In this document: in pieces, positions 1 through 9,238 of the stretch
Position numbering within the stretch: position 1 is the stretch's first letter
Layout of the letters: each line of letters opens with the position of its first letter
From: Leptotrichia sp. oral taxon 847
GTDB taxonomy: Bacteria; Fusobacteriota; Fusobacteriia; Fusobacteriales; Leptotrichiaceae
Assembly: GCF_001553645.1 (NCBI RefSeq)
Contig: NZ_CP014231.1
Coordinates: 2,046,001 to 2,110,000, forward strand
Length of the DNA: 64,000 nucleotides
Direction: 5' to 3'
Notes under the pieces: model-generated
Database searches by the model: none
Seen by the model: only the letters and a program-made list of their open reading frames with translations
What the model was told of the DNA's origin: nothing
Made by a program: the position numbers and the translations under genes

Positions 1-36
1 TGATTTTATGTATTTTATTCTTCAAAAAAAACTCCC

Positions 37-1374
37 TTATTTAATAACTTTTCTATAAACTACAAGAAGAGGATTCCAAACACTCGCATTTGTTGGAGAG
101 TAAGCAAAATCAATTTCGATAAATTTTTCAATTGGTATTTCAAAAGTGATAACAATTGCAATTTGGTCGATAAATTGTGCGACAGCTTCAAAACCAACCA
201 TTGCACCACCCAAGACAACTTTTTTATCTTTATCATAAACAATTTCTGCACTTGCAGGAAACGAATCTGCGAATCCAGAGTTTTTATACATCGCTTTCAT
301 TTTTACGACGTCAGCATTGTATCCAAGCTCAGTTGCTTCTTTTAACGACAACCCAGTTTGTGCCAATTTTATATCATAAAATGAAGTGGCAAATGAGCGG
401 ATTAATCCTTTCCAGCTTATATTTTTTCCAGATAAATGTTTAGCCAACATCATTCCGTGTTTATTTGCAACATCTCCAAGTGGCTCAAATAAATTTCTGT
501 CAGTTTTGTAATACTTATTAAATACACAATCTCCAATTGCGTAGACATCGTCTATATTTGTTTCAAATTTGTCATTTACGACGATTTTTCCACTGTCAGT
601 TTTTAATGTTTTAGGTAAAAAATCTATGTTTGGAGTAACTCCTATACTAAATAATGCGATATCAAAGTCAATATTTTCAGATGTATCCAATTTTACTGAT
701 TTTGCAATATTATTTTCAGAGTTTATGGCAACGACACCAGAATTTAATTTTAGATTTATATCTTTTTCTTCAAATTTTTTGTAAATTTTTGTCTTTAAAT
801 CTTCTGAAATTGTCGGAAAAATTTCCTTTGCTTTTTCAACCACAGTAACATTAAGTCCATTTTTTTTGAAAGATTCTGCCATTTCAATTCCAGCAAATCC
901 AGCGCCAATCACAATTGCATTTTTTAATTTATTTTTATTTTGAGTAAGGTATTCTTTGATTTTAAAAGCGCTTTCAGCGTGAGATAACGTAAAGACATTT
1001 TCTAAATTTGGAAAATATCCTTCAATATTTGGAACAAATGATTTTCCACCGACAGCGATTATAAGTTTGTCATAAGAAAAAGTTCCATTAATTTCATTTC
1101 CCTTTATTTCAAGTGTTTTATTTTCAAAATCAACGCTTTTAACTTCGTGATGAATTTTTACATTAATTCCTCTTTTTATAAAATCTTCAGGTGTACCGTG
1201 CAAGACATCACTTTGTTTTAATTCGTCAGCGATAAAGTAAGGAGTTGGACACCCTGCCCAGGCTACATAGCTTGATTTTTCAAATAAGAAGATTTCATCG
1301 TTTGGATTTGCTTTTTTATATTGAGTGGAAAACATCATTCCGGCAGCTCCTCCACCAATTACAGCTATTTTCAT
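37..1374 (-). CDS. FAD/NAD(P)-dependent disulfide-type oxidoreductase (NADH oxidase / CoA-disulfide reductase family)
   Basis: 445 aa, the usual length for the single-Cys NADH oxidase/peroxidase and CoA-disulfide reductase group. An N-terminal FAD Rossmann motif GGGAAG is at residues 7-12, a second NAD(P)-binding GAGFAG at 157-162, and the second FAD motif YAIGDC near 278-283. C42, in the context WAGCPTPYF, sits where the family carries its redox-active cysteine, so electrons would pass from NAD(P)H through FAD to this thiol. Substrate (O2, peroxide, CoA disulfide or persulfide) cannot be decided from sequence. It follows udk by 15 nt on the same strand and has its own AGAGGT ribosome binding site, so the two probably form one transcript. 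A role in oxidative or thiol stress in an anaerobe is an inference. Confidence 0.9.
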   Translation of the reverse strand: MKIAVIGGGAAGMMFSTQYKKANPNDEIFLFEKSSYVAWAGCPTPYFIADELKQSDVLHGTPEDFIKRGINVKIHHEVKSVDFENKTLEIKGNEINGTFSYDKLIIAVGGKSFVPNIEGYFPNLENVFTLSHAESAFKIKEYLTQNKNKLKNAIVIGAGFAGIEMAESFKKNGLNVTVVEKAKEIFPTISEDLKTKIYKKFEEKDINLKLNSGVVAINSENNIAKSVKLDTSENIDFDIALFSIGVTPNIDFLPKTLKTDSGKIVVNDKFETNIDDVYAIGDCVFNKYYKTDRNLFEPLGDVANKHGMMLAKHLSGKNISWKGLIRSFATSFYDIKLAQTGLSLKEATELGYNADVVKMKAMYKNSGFADSFPASAEIVYDKDKKVVLGGAMVGFEAVAQFIDQIAIVITFEIPIEKFIEIDFAYSPTNASVWNPLLVVYRKVIK

Positions 1375-1389
1375 AAAATTACCTCTTTT

Positions 1390-2031
1390 CTATTTGTTTT
1401 TTAATTTGTTAAATAAGTATCGAAGTCGGCTCGCTACCATATTTATACCGACTTTATTGTCTTTTCCACGTGGAATTATTACATCGGCGTATCTTTTAGA
1501 TGGTTCTACAAATTCTAAGTGCATAGGTTTTACAGTTTTAATATATTGATTTTTTATACTTTCAAAACTTCTAGCTCTTTCATTTAGATCTCTTTCTATT
1601 CTTCGCAAAAGTCTTTCGTCATCATCTGTATCTACAAATATTTTTGCATCAAATAAATTACGTATTTTTTCAATTGCTAAAACTAAAATCCCTTCCACAA
1701 TAATCAAATTTGCTGGCTCTATATGTTCAGTTCTGTTTACTCTGTTGTGAACTTGAAAATCATAAATAGGTTTTTCGATAGATTTATTGTTTTTTAATGC
1801 GAGAATGTGAGTTTCAAGCAAATCAAAATCTATCGCGTCCGGATGGTCATAATTTAATGTAACCCTTTGTTCGTAGGTCAAATGATCATTTCTTTTGTAA
1901 TAGGAATCTTGTTCAAGAAGTATTGAGTGAATTCCTTTTTTTTCCAAATTTTTAATAATTGCATGAGTTACACTAGTTTTTCCTGAACCTGTTCCTCCTG
2001 CAATTCCGACAATAATCGTTTTATAATCCAT
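1390..2031 (-). CDS. udk: uridine kinase
   Basis: 213 aa, typical for bacterial Udk. The P-loop GGTGSGKT spans residues 12-19, followed by the DSYY motif near residue 42 and the DHPDAIDFDLL segment characteristic of uridine/cytidine kinases. It phosphorylates uridine and cytidine with ATP or GTP in pyrimidine salvage, in the cytoplasm. The start is supported by a GGAGG ribosome binding site about 9 nt upstream of the ATG. It is the first gene of a short two-gene leftward unit with the flavin oxidoreductase, with no obvious functional link between the two. Confidence 0.95.
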   Translation of the reverse strand: MDYKTIIVGIAGGTGSGKTSVTHAIIKNLEKKGIHSILLEQDSYYKRNDHLTYEQRVTLNYDHPDAIDFDLLETHILALKNNKSIEKPIYDFQVHNRVNRTEHIEPANLIIVEGILVLAIEKIRNLFDAKIFVDTDDDERLLRRIERDLNERARSFESIKNQYIKTVKPMHLEFVEPSKRYADVIIPRGKDNKVGINMVASRLRYLFNKLKNK

Positions 2032-2112
2032 AAAAATTACATCCTCCGTCTAATATTTTTTCCTGTATAAAGTATATAATAGGTATTAATTTTTTTCAAT
2101 ATTAAATTTCAA

Positions 2113-2165
2113 GTTTAAAAAAAAGAAATATTTCTAAAATTAGCATTAAAATTAGAAATATTTTC
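2113..2165 (-). terminator. intrinsic terminator of malQ
   Basis: A 12-bp perfect inverted repeat (AAATATTTCTAA at 2126-2137, TTAGAAATATTT at 2152-2163) is followed on the minus strand by a T-rich run. It lies just past the malQ stop codon, between malQ and the udk promoter region. Confidence 0.65.
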
Positions 2166-2183
2166 TTTATCAATAATTAATAA

Positions 2184-3674
2184 TTATCTTGAATAAATTT
2201 TTGTCAATTTTGCAATTTTTCCAGCTAATTCATCTGTTAATTGATTTGGTTTTAATCGCCATTGCCAGTTTCCAGATGCAAGTCCTGGTGTATTTATACG
2301 AGCATAGCTGTCAAGCCCTAAAAAGTCTTGAATAGGAGCAATTGCAATGTTTGCGACTGAACTCCAAGCTCCTCTTATAGCATCCCAATGGATATTGTTG
2401 TCATTTGTTGAATTTAGATAATCTCTTGCAAATTGTCTGTCTTCTTCTTTTGCTTTTTCAAACCATCCAACAATTGTGTCGTTGTCGTGAGTTCCTGTAT
2501 AAACTACGCAGTTTTTATCGTATGTATGTGGCAAATAGTCGTTTTCTTCACTTGAATCAAAGGCAAATCCTAAAATTTTCATTCCTGGAAAGCCTGTTGC
2601 ATTTCTTAAATCAATAACTCCTTGTGTCATTGTCCCTAAATCTTCAGCAATTATAGGTAAAGTTCCAAGTTCATTTTTAATTGCGTTAAATAAGTCTATT
2701 CTAGGACCTGGACACCAAGTACCATTTTCGGCAGTTTTATCTCCATAAGGAACAGCCCAGTATTCATCAAATCCTCTAAAGTGATCAATTCTTATTATAT
2801 CGCAAGTTGTAAGATTAGCTTTTACTCTGTCAACCCACCATCTGTAGTTAGTTTCTTTTAATTTTTTCCAGTCGTACAAAGGATTTCCCCAAAGTTGTCC
2901 TGTTGCACTGAAATAGTCAGGCGGAACTCCTGCCACTTTAACTGGCTTTTTATCTTTGTCAAATAAGAAAATATCAGTATTTGCCCAAGTGTCGGCACTG
3001 TCAGCAGCAACAAATATTGGAATATCTCCAATGATTTTAATCCCGTTTTCATTTGCATATTTTTTTACAGCTTCCCATTGTGAGAAGAATAGAAACTGAA
3101 TGAAATTGTGATATTCAATGTCGTCAGAAAGTTCATTTTTATATTTTTTAATAGCTTTTGGCTCTCTATTTTTAATATCTTCTTCCCATTCATTCCACGC
3201 AAGTCCTCCAAAATGGTTTTTTAGTGAAATGTAAAGGCTGTAGTCATCAAGCCACTGTGTATTTTTAGATTTAAAATCTTCAAATTTTCTTTTTAATTCA
3301 TCATTTGAATTAGTTTTGTAATTTTCATAAGCTTTTCGTAGTAGCGGATATTTGTTGTGATAAATTGCACCGTAATCAACAAATTCTTCATTTTCACCAA
3401 AATTTACACCTTCAAGATCACTTTCTGAGAGTAAATTTTTTTCGATTAGTAAATCAAAATCAATTAAATAAGGATTTCCTGCAAATGAAGAAAAACACTG
3501 ATAAGGCGAATCTCCATAACCTGTAGGTCCAAGTGGGAAAATTTGCCAAAGTTTCTGATTAGATTTTTTTAAAAAATCTATAAAATTAAAAGTTTCTTTT
3601 CCAAGTGTTCCGATTCCGTATTTTCCTGGAAGTGAAGTAGGATGTAATAAAATACCAGAACTTCTTTTAAACAT
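2184..3674 (-). CDS. malQ: 4-alpha-glucanotransferase (amylomaltase, GH77)
   Basis: 496 aa, normal for short bacterial amylomaltases without an N-terminal extension. It disproportionates maltodextrins, moving alpha-1,4-glucan segments between acceptors and releasing glucose. The three GH77 catalytic acids are visible: D297 in DIIRIDHFRGFDEYW (nucleophile), E344 in IIAEDLG (acid/base) and D397 in TGTHDND. The N-terminal RSSGILLHPTSLPGKYGIG is the family signature. The start has an AGGAGG ribosome binding site. It is transcribed away from the alpha-glucoside PTS cluster but fits the same maltodextrin metabolism. Confidence 0.96.
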   Translation of the reverse strand: MFKRSSGILLHPTSLPGKYGIGTLGKETFNFIDFLKKSNQKLWQIFPLGPTGYGDSPYQCFSSFAGNPYLIDFDLLIEKNLLSESDLEGVNFGENEEFVDYGAIYHNKYPLLRKAYENYKTNSNDELKRKFEDFKSKNTQWLDDYSLYISLKNHFGGLAWNEWEEDIKNREPKAIKKYKNELSDDIEYHNFIQFLFFSQWEAVKKYANENGIKIIGDIPIFVAADSADTWANTDIFLFDKDKKPVKVAGVPPDYFSATGQLWGNPLYDWKKLKETNYRWWVDRVKANLTTCDIIRIDHFRGFDEYWAVPYGDKTAENGTWCPGPRIDLFNAIKNELGTLPIIAEDLGTMTQGVIDLRNATGFPGMKILGFAFDSSEENDYLPHTYDKNCVVYTGTHDNDTIVGWFEKAKEEDRQFARDYLNSTNDNNIHWDAIRGAWSSVANIAIAPIQDFLGLDSYARINTPGLASGNWQWRLKPNQLTDELAGKIAKLTKIYSR

Positions 3675-3788
3675 AATAGTAGCCTCCTAAAATTATTTAT
3701 AAATATATTTAAAATCTATATTACTTAAAATATACTATATTTTTTTTAAAAAGTCAACTTATACGGAAAAGATATTATAAAAAATATT

Positions 3789-3832
3789 AGATATTCGAAT
3801 ATCTTGACTATGTGAAAAAAATGTTGTAATAT
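3789..3832 (+). promoter_or_regulatory. promoter with a perfect 16-bp palindrome over the -35
   Basis: The palindrome AGATATTCGAATATCT occupies 3789-3804, and its last base is the first T of the -35 TTGACT (3804-3809). The -10 TAATAT is at 3827-3832 after a 17-bp spacer. This drives the EEP-family gene at 3872. The position suggests a repressor or activator operator; the binding protein is unknown. It lies between the divergent malQ and EEP genes, so it could control both. Confidence 0.55.
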
Positions 3833-3871
3833 TAAAGTGTAATGTAATAAAGAGAAATAGGAGGAATCGGA

Positions 3872-4663
3872 ATGAAATTATTAACAATCAATACACATGG
3901 GTGGTTGGAAGAAAATCAAGATGAAAAAATGGAAACACTGGCAAAAGTGATTGCTAAGAAGCAATACGATGTGATTGCAATGCAAGAAGTAAATCAGCTT
4001 ATGAACAGTCCGATTATTTACGATGACATTCGGAGTGATAATTATGGATGGAAATTGCTGGAAAAGCTGGAAAAGTACACGGATACTGATTATTATTATC
4101 ATTGGAGCAATTCTCACATCGGTTTTGGAAAATATGACGAAGGAGTGGCAATTATTACAAAGCATCCAATAAAAGATGAGGATGAATTTTATTGCACCTT
4201 TTCACAATCTGTCAGAGTTATTAACGCAAGAAGAATTGTGAGTATAACTTTAGATTACGAAGGACAAAAAATAGAGTTTTACAGTTGTCATATGAATTTG
4301 CCAAATTGTGAAACAGAAGATATGGGAGAAAATATTCGGACAATTTTGAAAAGAACGAAAAATGATAATTTAAAATTTTTGATGGGAGATTTTAACACAG
4401 ATGCAATACATAATCAAGAAGCTTATCAAAATATAATAAATCAAGGATTATTTGACACTTATAAGTTAGCCGAAAAAAAAGATAGCGGAATAACAGTCAA
4501 TAAAGAAATTGATGGTTGGGCAACTAGCGGTTCTAAAAAAAGATTAGATTATATTTTTTCAAATAAGAAAATAAAAGTTTTGGAAAGTAAAGTTATTTTT
4601 AATGGGGAAAATGAAGAAGTAGTATCAGATCACTTTGGATTGGAAGTAGAAATTGAGTTATAA
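3872..4663 (+). CDS. endonuclease/exonuclease/phosphatase (EEP) family protein
   Basis: 263 aa covering one complete EEP fold. Motifs in order: LLTINTHG with N7 and H9, the metal-binding E39 in VIAMQEVN, H140 in YSCHMN, GDFNTDA with D173 and N175, and the terminal SDHFGLEVE with D253 and H254. These are the residues that hold Mg2+ and cleave phosphodiester or phosphomonoester bonds in the DNase I/sphingomyelinase superfamily. There is no signal peptide, so it is probably cytoplasmic. The substrate cannot be inferred; it could be a nucleic acid, a sugar phosphate or a lipid head group. A GGAGG ribosome binding site precedes the ATG. It sits between malQ and the PTS gene, with its own palindrome-bearing promoter. 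Confidence 0.85.
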   Translation: MKLLTINTHGWLEENQDEKMETLAKVIAKKQYDVIAMQEVNQLMNSPIIYDDIRSDNYGWKLLEKLEKYTDTDYYYHWSNSHIGFGKYDEGVAIITKHPIKDEDEFYCTFSQSVRVINARRIVSITLDYEGQKIEFYSCHMNLPNCETEDMGENIRTILKRTKNDNLKFLMGDFNTDAIHNQEAYQNIINQGLFDTYKLAEKKDSGITVNKEIDGWATSGSKKRLDYIFSNKKIKVLESKVIFNGENEEVVSDHFGLEVEIEL

Positions 4664-4716
4664 AATTTTCATTTTTATAAAAGATAAAAAAATTTAAAAA
4701 GTTTTACGTAAATGTC

Positions 4717-4744
4717 TTGACAAATGAAAATTATGAGGTATAAC
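4717..4744 (+). promoter_or_regulatory. promoter of the alpha-glucoside PTS gene
   Basis: TTGACA (4717-4722), 16-bp spacer, TATAAC (4739-4744), about 50 nt before the PTS start codon, which has an AGGAGG ribosome binding site. Confidence 0.6.
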
Positions 4745-4792
4745 TAATATGTAAAATAAAATTTATTATAAATATTTTAGGAGGTTAAAATT

Positions 4793-6382
4793 ATGATGAA
4801 AAAAATTCAGCGATTTGGTGGAGCGATGATGGCACCGGTTCTGTTATTTGCATTCACTGGTATAGTCGTAGGATTATCTTCTGTATTTACTAATACAGAA
4901 GTTATGGGAAACATTGCTAAAGAAGGAACAGCATGGTACAATTTTTGGTATGTGATATCTGAAGGTGGTTGGACAGTATTTAGACAAATGCCAATATTGT
5001 TTGCAATAGGATTACCAATCAGTTTAGCAACAAAGACAAATGCAAGAGCATGTATGGAAACATTTGCATTATACACTACATTTAATTATTTTGTGTCAGC
5101 AATATTAAAAGTTTTTTATGGAATAGATGCAGCTAAGCAAGTAGCAGATAAAGTAACAGGATATTCTGCAATAGGTGGAGTTCCAACATTGGATACGAAC
5201 TTATTTGGTGGTATCTTAATAGCGGCATTAGTAGTATATTTACATAACAAATATTTTGATAAAAAATTGCCTGATTTCTTAGGAGTATTCCAAGGTTCGG
5301 TATTTGTATATATAGTAGGGTTTGTAGTTATGATTCCTTGTGCATTCTTAACCGTATTAATTTGGCCTAAATTCCAAATGGGAATTAGTGCATTACAAGG
5401 ATTTATGAAAGCTTCAGGAATCTTCGGAGTATGGATCTATACATTCTTAGAAAGAATATTAATTCCAACTGGATTACACCATTTTGTTTATACACCATTT
5501 GTATTTGGTCCAGCAGCAGTACCTGATGGAATTCAAGTTTTCTGGGTTCAACATATAAAAGAATTTGCTCAAAGCACACAGTCACTAAAATCTTTATTCC
5601 CACAAGGTGGATTTGCATTACACGGAAACTCAAAAATATTTGGAGCGCCTGGAATAGCACTTGCTATGTACGCTACCGCAAAATCTGATAAGAAAAAGGC
5701 TGTAGCCGCATTATTAATACCTATAATATTCACAGCAGTAATTTCAGGTATAACAGAACCATTAGAATTTACATTCTTATTTATAGCTCCAGTATTATTT
5801 GCAGTTCATGCTTGTTTGGCAGCAACAATGGCAGCAACAATGTATGCTTTCGGAGTAGTTGGAAATATGGGTGGAGGATTATTAGACTTCTTCTTCTTAA
5901 ACTGGATACCTATGTTTAAAAATCACTCTGGAACAGTAATTACTCAAATAGTAATAGGATTAATCTTTACCGTAATTTACTTCTTTGTATTTAGATTCTT
6001 AATTTTAAAAATGGATTTAAAAACTCCAGGTAGAGAAGATGATGATGAAGAAATGAAACTTTACACAAAAGCTGATTATAGAGCTAAACACGGTGAAGGA
6101 GATGGTAAAGGTGGTGCATCATCAGCAGAAGATGAATATGCTCGAAAAGGTGCAATTATTCTTGAAGCATTAGGTGGAAGAGAAAATATCGAAGAACTTA
6201 ATAACTGTGCAACTAGACTTAGAGTAAGTGTAAAAGATGCAGATAAATTATTACCAGATGCAGCCTTTAAAGCAGCAGGAGCTCACGGTGTAGTTAGAAA
6301 AGGAACAGCTATTCAAGTAATCATTGGATTGTCAGTACCTCAAGTAAGAGAAAGAATTGAAGACATGATGAAAAAAGGATAA
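4793..6382 (+). CDS. PTS alpha-glucoside/maltose-type transporter subunit IICB
   Basis: 529 aa. The first ~415 residues are a hydrophobic EIIC channel of the glucose/maltose superfamily, containing the GITEPLEFTFLFIAPVL signature. After a charged linker of ~30 residues comes an EIIB domain with the phosphorylated cysteine at C472 in LNNCATRLRVSV. There is no IIA domain, so phosphate must come from a separate EIIA not present here. The neighbouring GH4 6-phospho-alpha-glucosidase gives the substrate class: maltose-like and possibly sucrose-isomer alpha-glucosides, imported as 6'-phosphates. It resembles MalX/AglA/GlvC-type proteins. The facing GntR-family gene is the likely regulator. ATG at 4793 or 4796 are both possible. 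Confidence 0.93.
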   Translation: MMKKIQRFGGAMMAPVLLFAFTGIVVGLSSVFTNTEVMGNIAKEGTAWYNFWYVISEGGWTVFRQMPILFAIGLPISLATKTNARACMETFALYTTFNYFVSAILKVFYGIDAAKQVADKVTGYSAIGGVPTLDTNLFGGILIAALVVYLHNKYFDKKLPDFLGVFQGSVFVYIVGFVVMIPCAFLTVLIWPKFQMGISALQGFMKASGIFGVWIYTFLERILIPTGLHHFVYTPFVFGPAAVPDGIQVFWVQHIKEFAQSTQSLKSLFPQGGFALHGNSKIFGAPGIALAMYATAKSDKKKAVAALLIPIIFTAVISGITEPLEFTFLFIAPVLFAVHACLAATMAATMYAFGVVGNMGGGLLDFFFLNWIPMFKNHSGTVITQIVIGLIFTVIYFFVFRFLILKMDLKTPGREDDDEEMKLYTKADYRAKHGEGDGKGGASSAEDEYARKGAIILEALGGRENIEELNNCATRLRVSVKDADKLLPDAAFKAAGAHGVVRKGTAIQVIIGLSVPQVRERIEDMMKKG

Positions 6383-6561
6383 AAATAAAATTTGATAAAT
6401 AATTAAATTTAAATTTTATAAAAAAATTGAGAAAGAATTTTCAAAAGTCAAAAATTTTAAGATTTTAATTTTAAGGTTTTAAAATACAGGATTTGAGAAA
6501 GTTCTTTCTTTTATACAATTGGATTTGTTAAAGCGTTTGAAAAAGTTTCAAAATAAAAGAA

Positions 6562-6600
6562 AAAGAGGTTATTTCAAAAATAATATAACCTCTATTTTTT
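6562..6600. terminator. bidirectional terminator between the PTS gene and gntR
   Basis: Nine-base arms AGAGGTTAT (6564-6572) and ATAACCTCT (6585-6593) flank a 12-nt loop. A T-run follows on the plus strand, and A-rich sequence on the other side gives Ts on the minus strand. It serves the convergent PTS gene and the GntR gene. Confidence 0.7.
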
Positions 6601-6609
6601 GTATAAAAA

Positions 6610-7317
6610 TTACCTTTTTGCAATAGCAGTGAAAGTAAATTTCTCAGGATGATGAATAATAGTTTCATATTGAAATAATGTGCCGTTTGACAAATAGGCG
6701 TGAGTTTCGATGACGACAACCATATTTATATCTTTTAATTTGAGATATTTTTGTTCTTCTGGAGTGATCTTTCTGAAATTAATGTCTCTTCGAGAGTATC
6801 CAATCTTTAGTTTCAAATCTTTCTCCAAATATTCATATATTGACTTTCTGGCAATCTCTTCATTCAAGAATGGCACAATTCTTCTGTCAAAAAAACTTGT
6901 GGAATAATTTAAGACTTCACCGTTTAAAGAATTAGTACGGACAACTTTGTAGAAATCGGCACTTTCAGAAACTTGAAATTCTTTCATTAATTTCTTATCT
7001 CCTTGAACAATATATAAGCTGATTAAGTCAGTTTCAAGATTAATATTTTGAAGTTTATTGAGTTCCTGCACAGTTTGAATTGAAGTCAGAGAAATATTTT
7101 CTAAATTTTTTTTCTCCAGTACAATTGATTTTTTCCCCTTCACTTTTTGAATAAAACCTTCAGCTTCCAGCATAGAAAGAGCTTTTCTCACGGTAAGTTT
7201 AGAAAAATTATAATCTTTTGCCAAGTCATCTTCTTTTTTTAAAAAATCTCCTGGTTTGATAATACCATTTTTAATTTTGTCTTTTATATCATAATATACT
7301 TTTTCATATTTAGTCAT
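6610..7317 (-). CDS. GntR family transcriptional regulator (HutC/UTRA type)
   Basis: 235 aa. A GntR winged helix occupies residues ~1-68 (KLTVRKALSMLEAEGFIQKVKGKKS is the recognition helix and wing). A UTRA effector domain spans ~90-230, ending in the typical GTLFQYETIIHHPEKFTF region. HutC-type regulators usually bind sugar phosphates. It lies between the convergent PTS gene and the divergent GH4 gene, so it most likely represses both until an alpha-glucoside phosphate accumulates. Regulator-ligand identity is inferred from context. Confidence 0.9.
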   Translation of the reverse strand: MTKYEKVYYDIKDKIKNGIIKPGDFLKKEDDLAKDYNFSKLTVRKALSMLEAEGFIQKVKGKKSIVLEKKNLENISLTSIQTVQELNKLQNINLETDLISLYIVQGDKKLMKEFQVSESADFYKVVRTNSLNGEVLNYSTSFFDRRIVPFLNEEIARKSIYEYLEKDLKLKIGYSRRDINFRKITPEEQKYLKLKDINMVVVIETHAYLSNGTLFQYETIIHHPEKFTFTAIAKR

Positions 7318-7385
7318 TTGTATAAACCTTTCATATCATTTTTATATATTATACAATAAATTTATTTAAATAACAACTAAAAATA

Positions 7386-7464
7386 AAAAGATTTATATAA
7401 TAATAATAAATATCAAAAAAGATTTATATAAACCTATTGACTTTTTAAAAATTTATGATATAAT
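7386..7464 (+). promoter_or_regulatory. phospho-alpha-glucosidase promoter with candidate GntR sites
   Basis: TTGACT (7437-7442), 16-bp spacer, TATAAT (7459-7464). Immediately upstream the motif AAAGATTTATATAA occurs at about 7387 and again at about 7418. A related TTGTATAAACCT lies at 7318-7329, next to the gntR start. These repeated motifs between divergent genes are the likely operators of the GntR protein. No experimental support is visible. Confidence 0.5.
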
Positions 7465-7518
7465 AATTACTGAAATGAGAAAACAAAAAATATATAACTA
7501 ATAAATTATAGGAGATGA

Positions 7519-8847
<1,329 letters not shown>

Positions 8848-8890
8848 ATTACATCTGAATAATTTTAAAATGAAAATAAATTTTTAGTGC

Positions 8891-8919
8891 TTGAAATGTT
8901 AATTAGTTTATGATATAAT
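8891..8919 (+). promoter_or_regulatory. promoter of the candidate antitoxin sRNA
   Basis: TTGAAA (8891-8896), 17-bp spacer, TATAAT (8914-8919). The predicted start is near 8926, about 80 nt before a strong terminator, with no ORF of note between them. Confidence 0.6.
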
Positions 8920-8925
8920 TATTTA

Positions 8926-9004
8926 GAAAAATGACCATTCAGCGTGGTATGGTAAAATAAATTGCAAAAATAAAGGCACTGCTATTGAAGTAGTGTCTTT
9001 TTTT
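8926..9004 (+). ncRNA. candidate type I antitoxin sRNA (about 80 nt)
   Basis: The transcript is bounded by the 8891-8919 promoter and an intrinsic terminator: stem GGCACTGCT/AGTAGTGTC at 8975-8983 and 8989-8997 with G-U pairs, loop ATTGA, then seven Ts. Near its 5' end, bases 8935-8947 (CCATTCAGCGTGG) are perfectly complementary over 13 nt to 9050-9062 in the leader of the small hydrophobic ORF at 9074. That target ends on the first bases of its ribosome binding site. This is the expected design of a trans-acting translational repressor, but transcribed in tandem with the toxin rather than opposite to it. RNA existence and function are inferred. Confidence 0.5.
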
Positions 9005-9062
9005 GTGATATAATATTATATTGTCAAGAATGCAAACTTGACAATGAATCCACGCTGAATGG
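8985..9062 (+). promoter_or_regulatory. toxin promoter and structured leader
   Basis: TTGAAG (8985-8990) and TATAAT (9009-9014), with an 18-bp spacer, overlap the terminator of the upstream sRNA. The predicted start (~9021) coincides with the first base of an 8-bp hairpin, TTGTCAAG (9021-9028) pairing with CTTGACAA (9037-9044), which would cap the mRNA 5' end. Bases 9050-9062 are complementary to the sRNA. In a read-through transcript the two 13-nt arms would instead pair within one molecule and mask the ribosome binding site. Confidence 0.5.
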
Positions 9063-9073
9063 AGGTGGTAAAA

Positions 9074-9139
9074 ATGAATTGGGATTTTACTATTTTGATA
9101 GCTATAATCGTATTATTTTTGATTATTAGTAAAAAATAG
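9074..9139 (+). CDS. candidate type I toxin, 21-aa single-pass membrane peptide
   Basis: The tiny ORF starts MNWDFT, continues as an unbroken stretch of Ile/Leu/Val/Phe/Ala, and ends LIISKK. It has one membrane segment with a basic C-terminal tail, the pattern of small membrane-damaging toxins. A strong GGAGGTGG ribosome binding site lies 5 nt before the ATG. The start region can pair with the 3' untranslated part: 9062-9069 with 9158-9165, and 9074-9080 with 9144-9150. This resembles the 5'-3' locking seen in toxin mRNAs such as hok. I do not recognise it as a member of a named family. It sits between the GH4 and GH13 genes and has its own promoter and terminator. Confidence 0.5.
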   Translation: MNWDFTILIAIIVLFLIISKK

Positions 9140-9169
9140 TTAAAATTCATCATCGACATCACCTTAATG

Positions 9170-9202
9170 CCTGTCAATCTGTATATTTAGATTGACAGGT
9201 TT
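9170..9202 (+). terminator. stem-loop terminating the toxin mRNA
   Basis: An 11-bp perfect stem, CCTGTCAATCT (9170-9180) and AGATTGACAGG (9189-9199), has an 8-nt loop and a short T-run. The U-tract is weak, so some read-through into the GH13 gene is possible. Confidence 0.55.
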
Positions 9203-9238
9203 AAAAAAATGACTTTATTGAATATGAAGGAGAAAAAT

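Noticed and set aside
9005-9046. Minus-strand promoter read from the palindromic TATAATATTATA (-35 TTGTCA at 9039-9044, -10 at 9015-9020)
   Set aside because: It follows automatically from the palindrome formed by the toxin -10 and leader hairpin; no matching transcript end or gene is visible, so it is not called as an antisense antitoxin.
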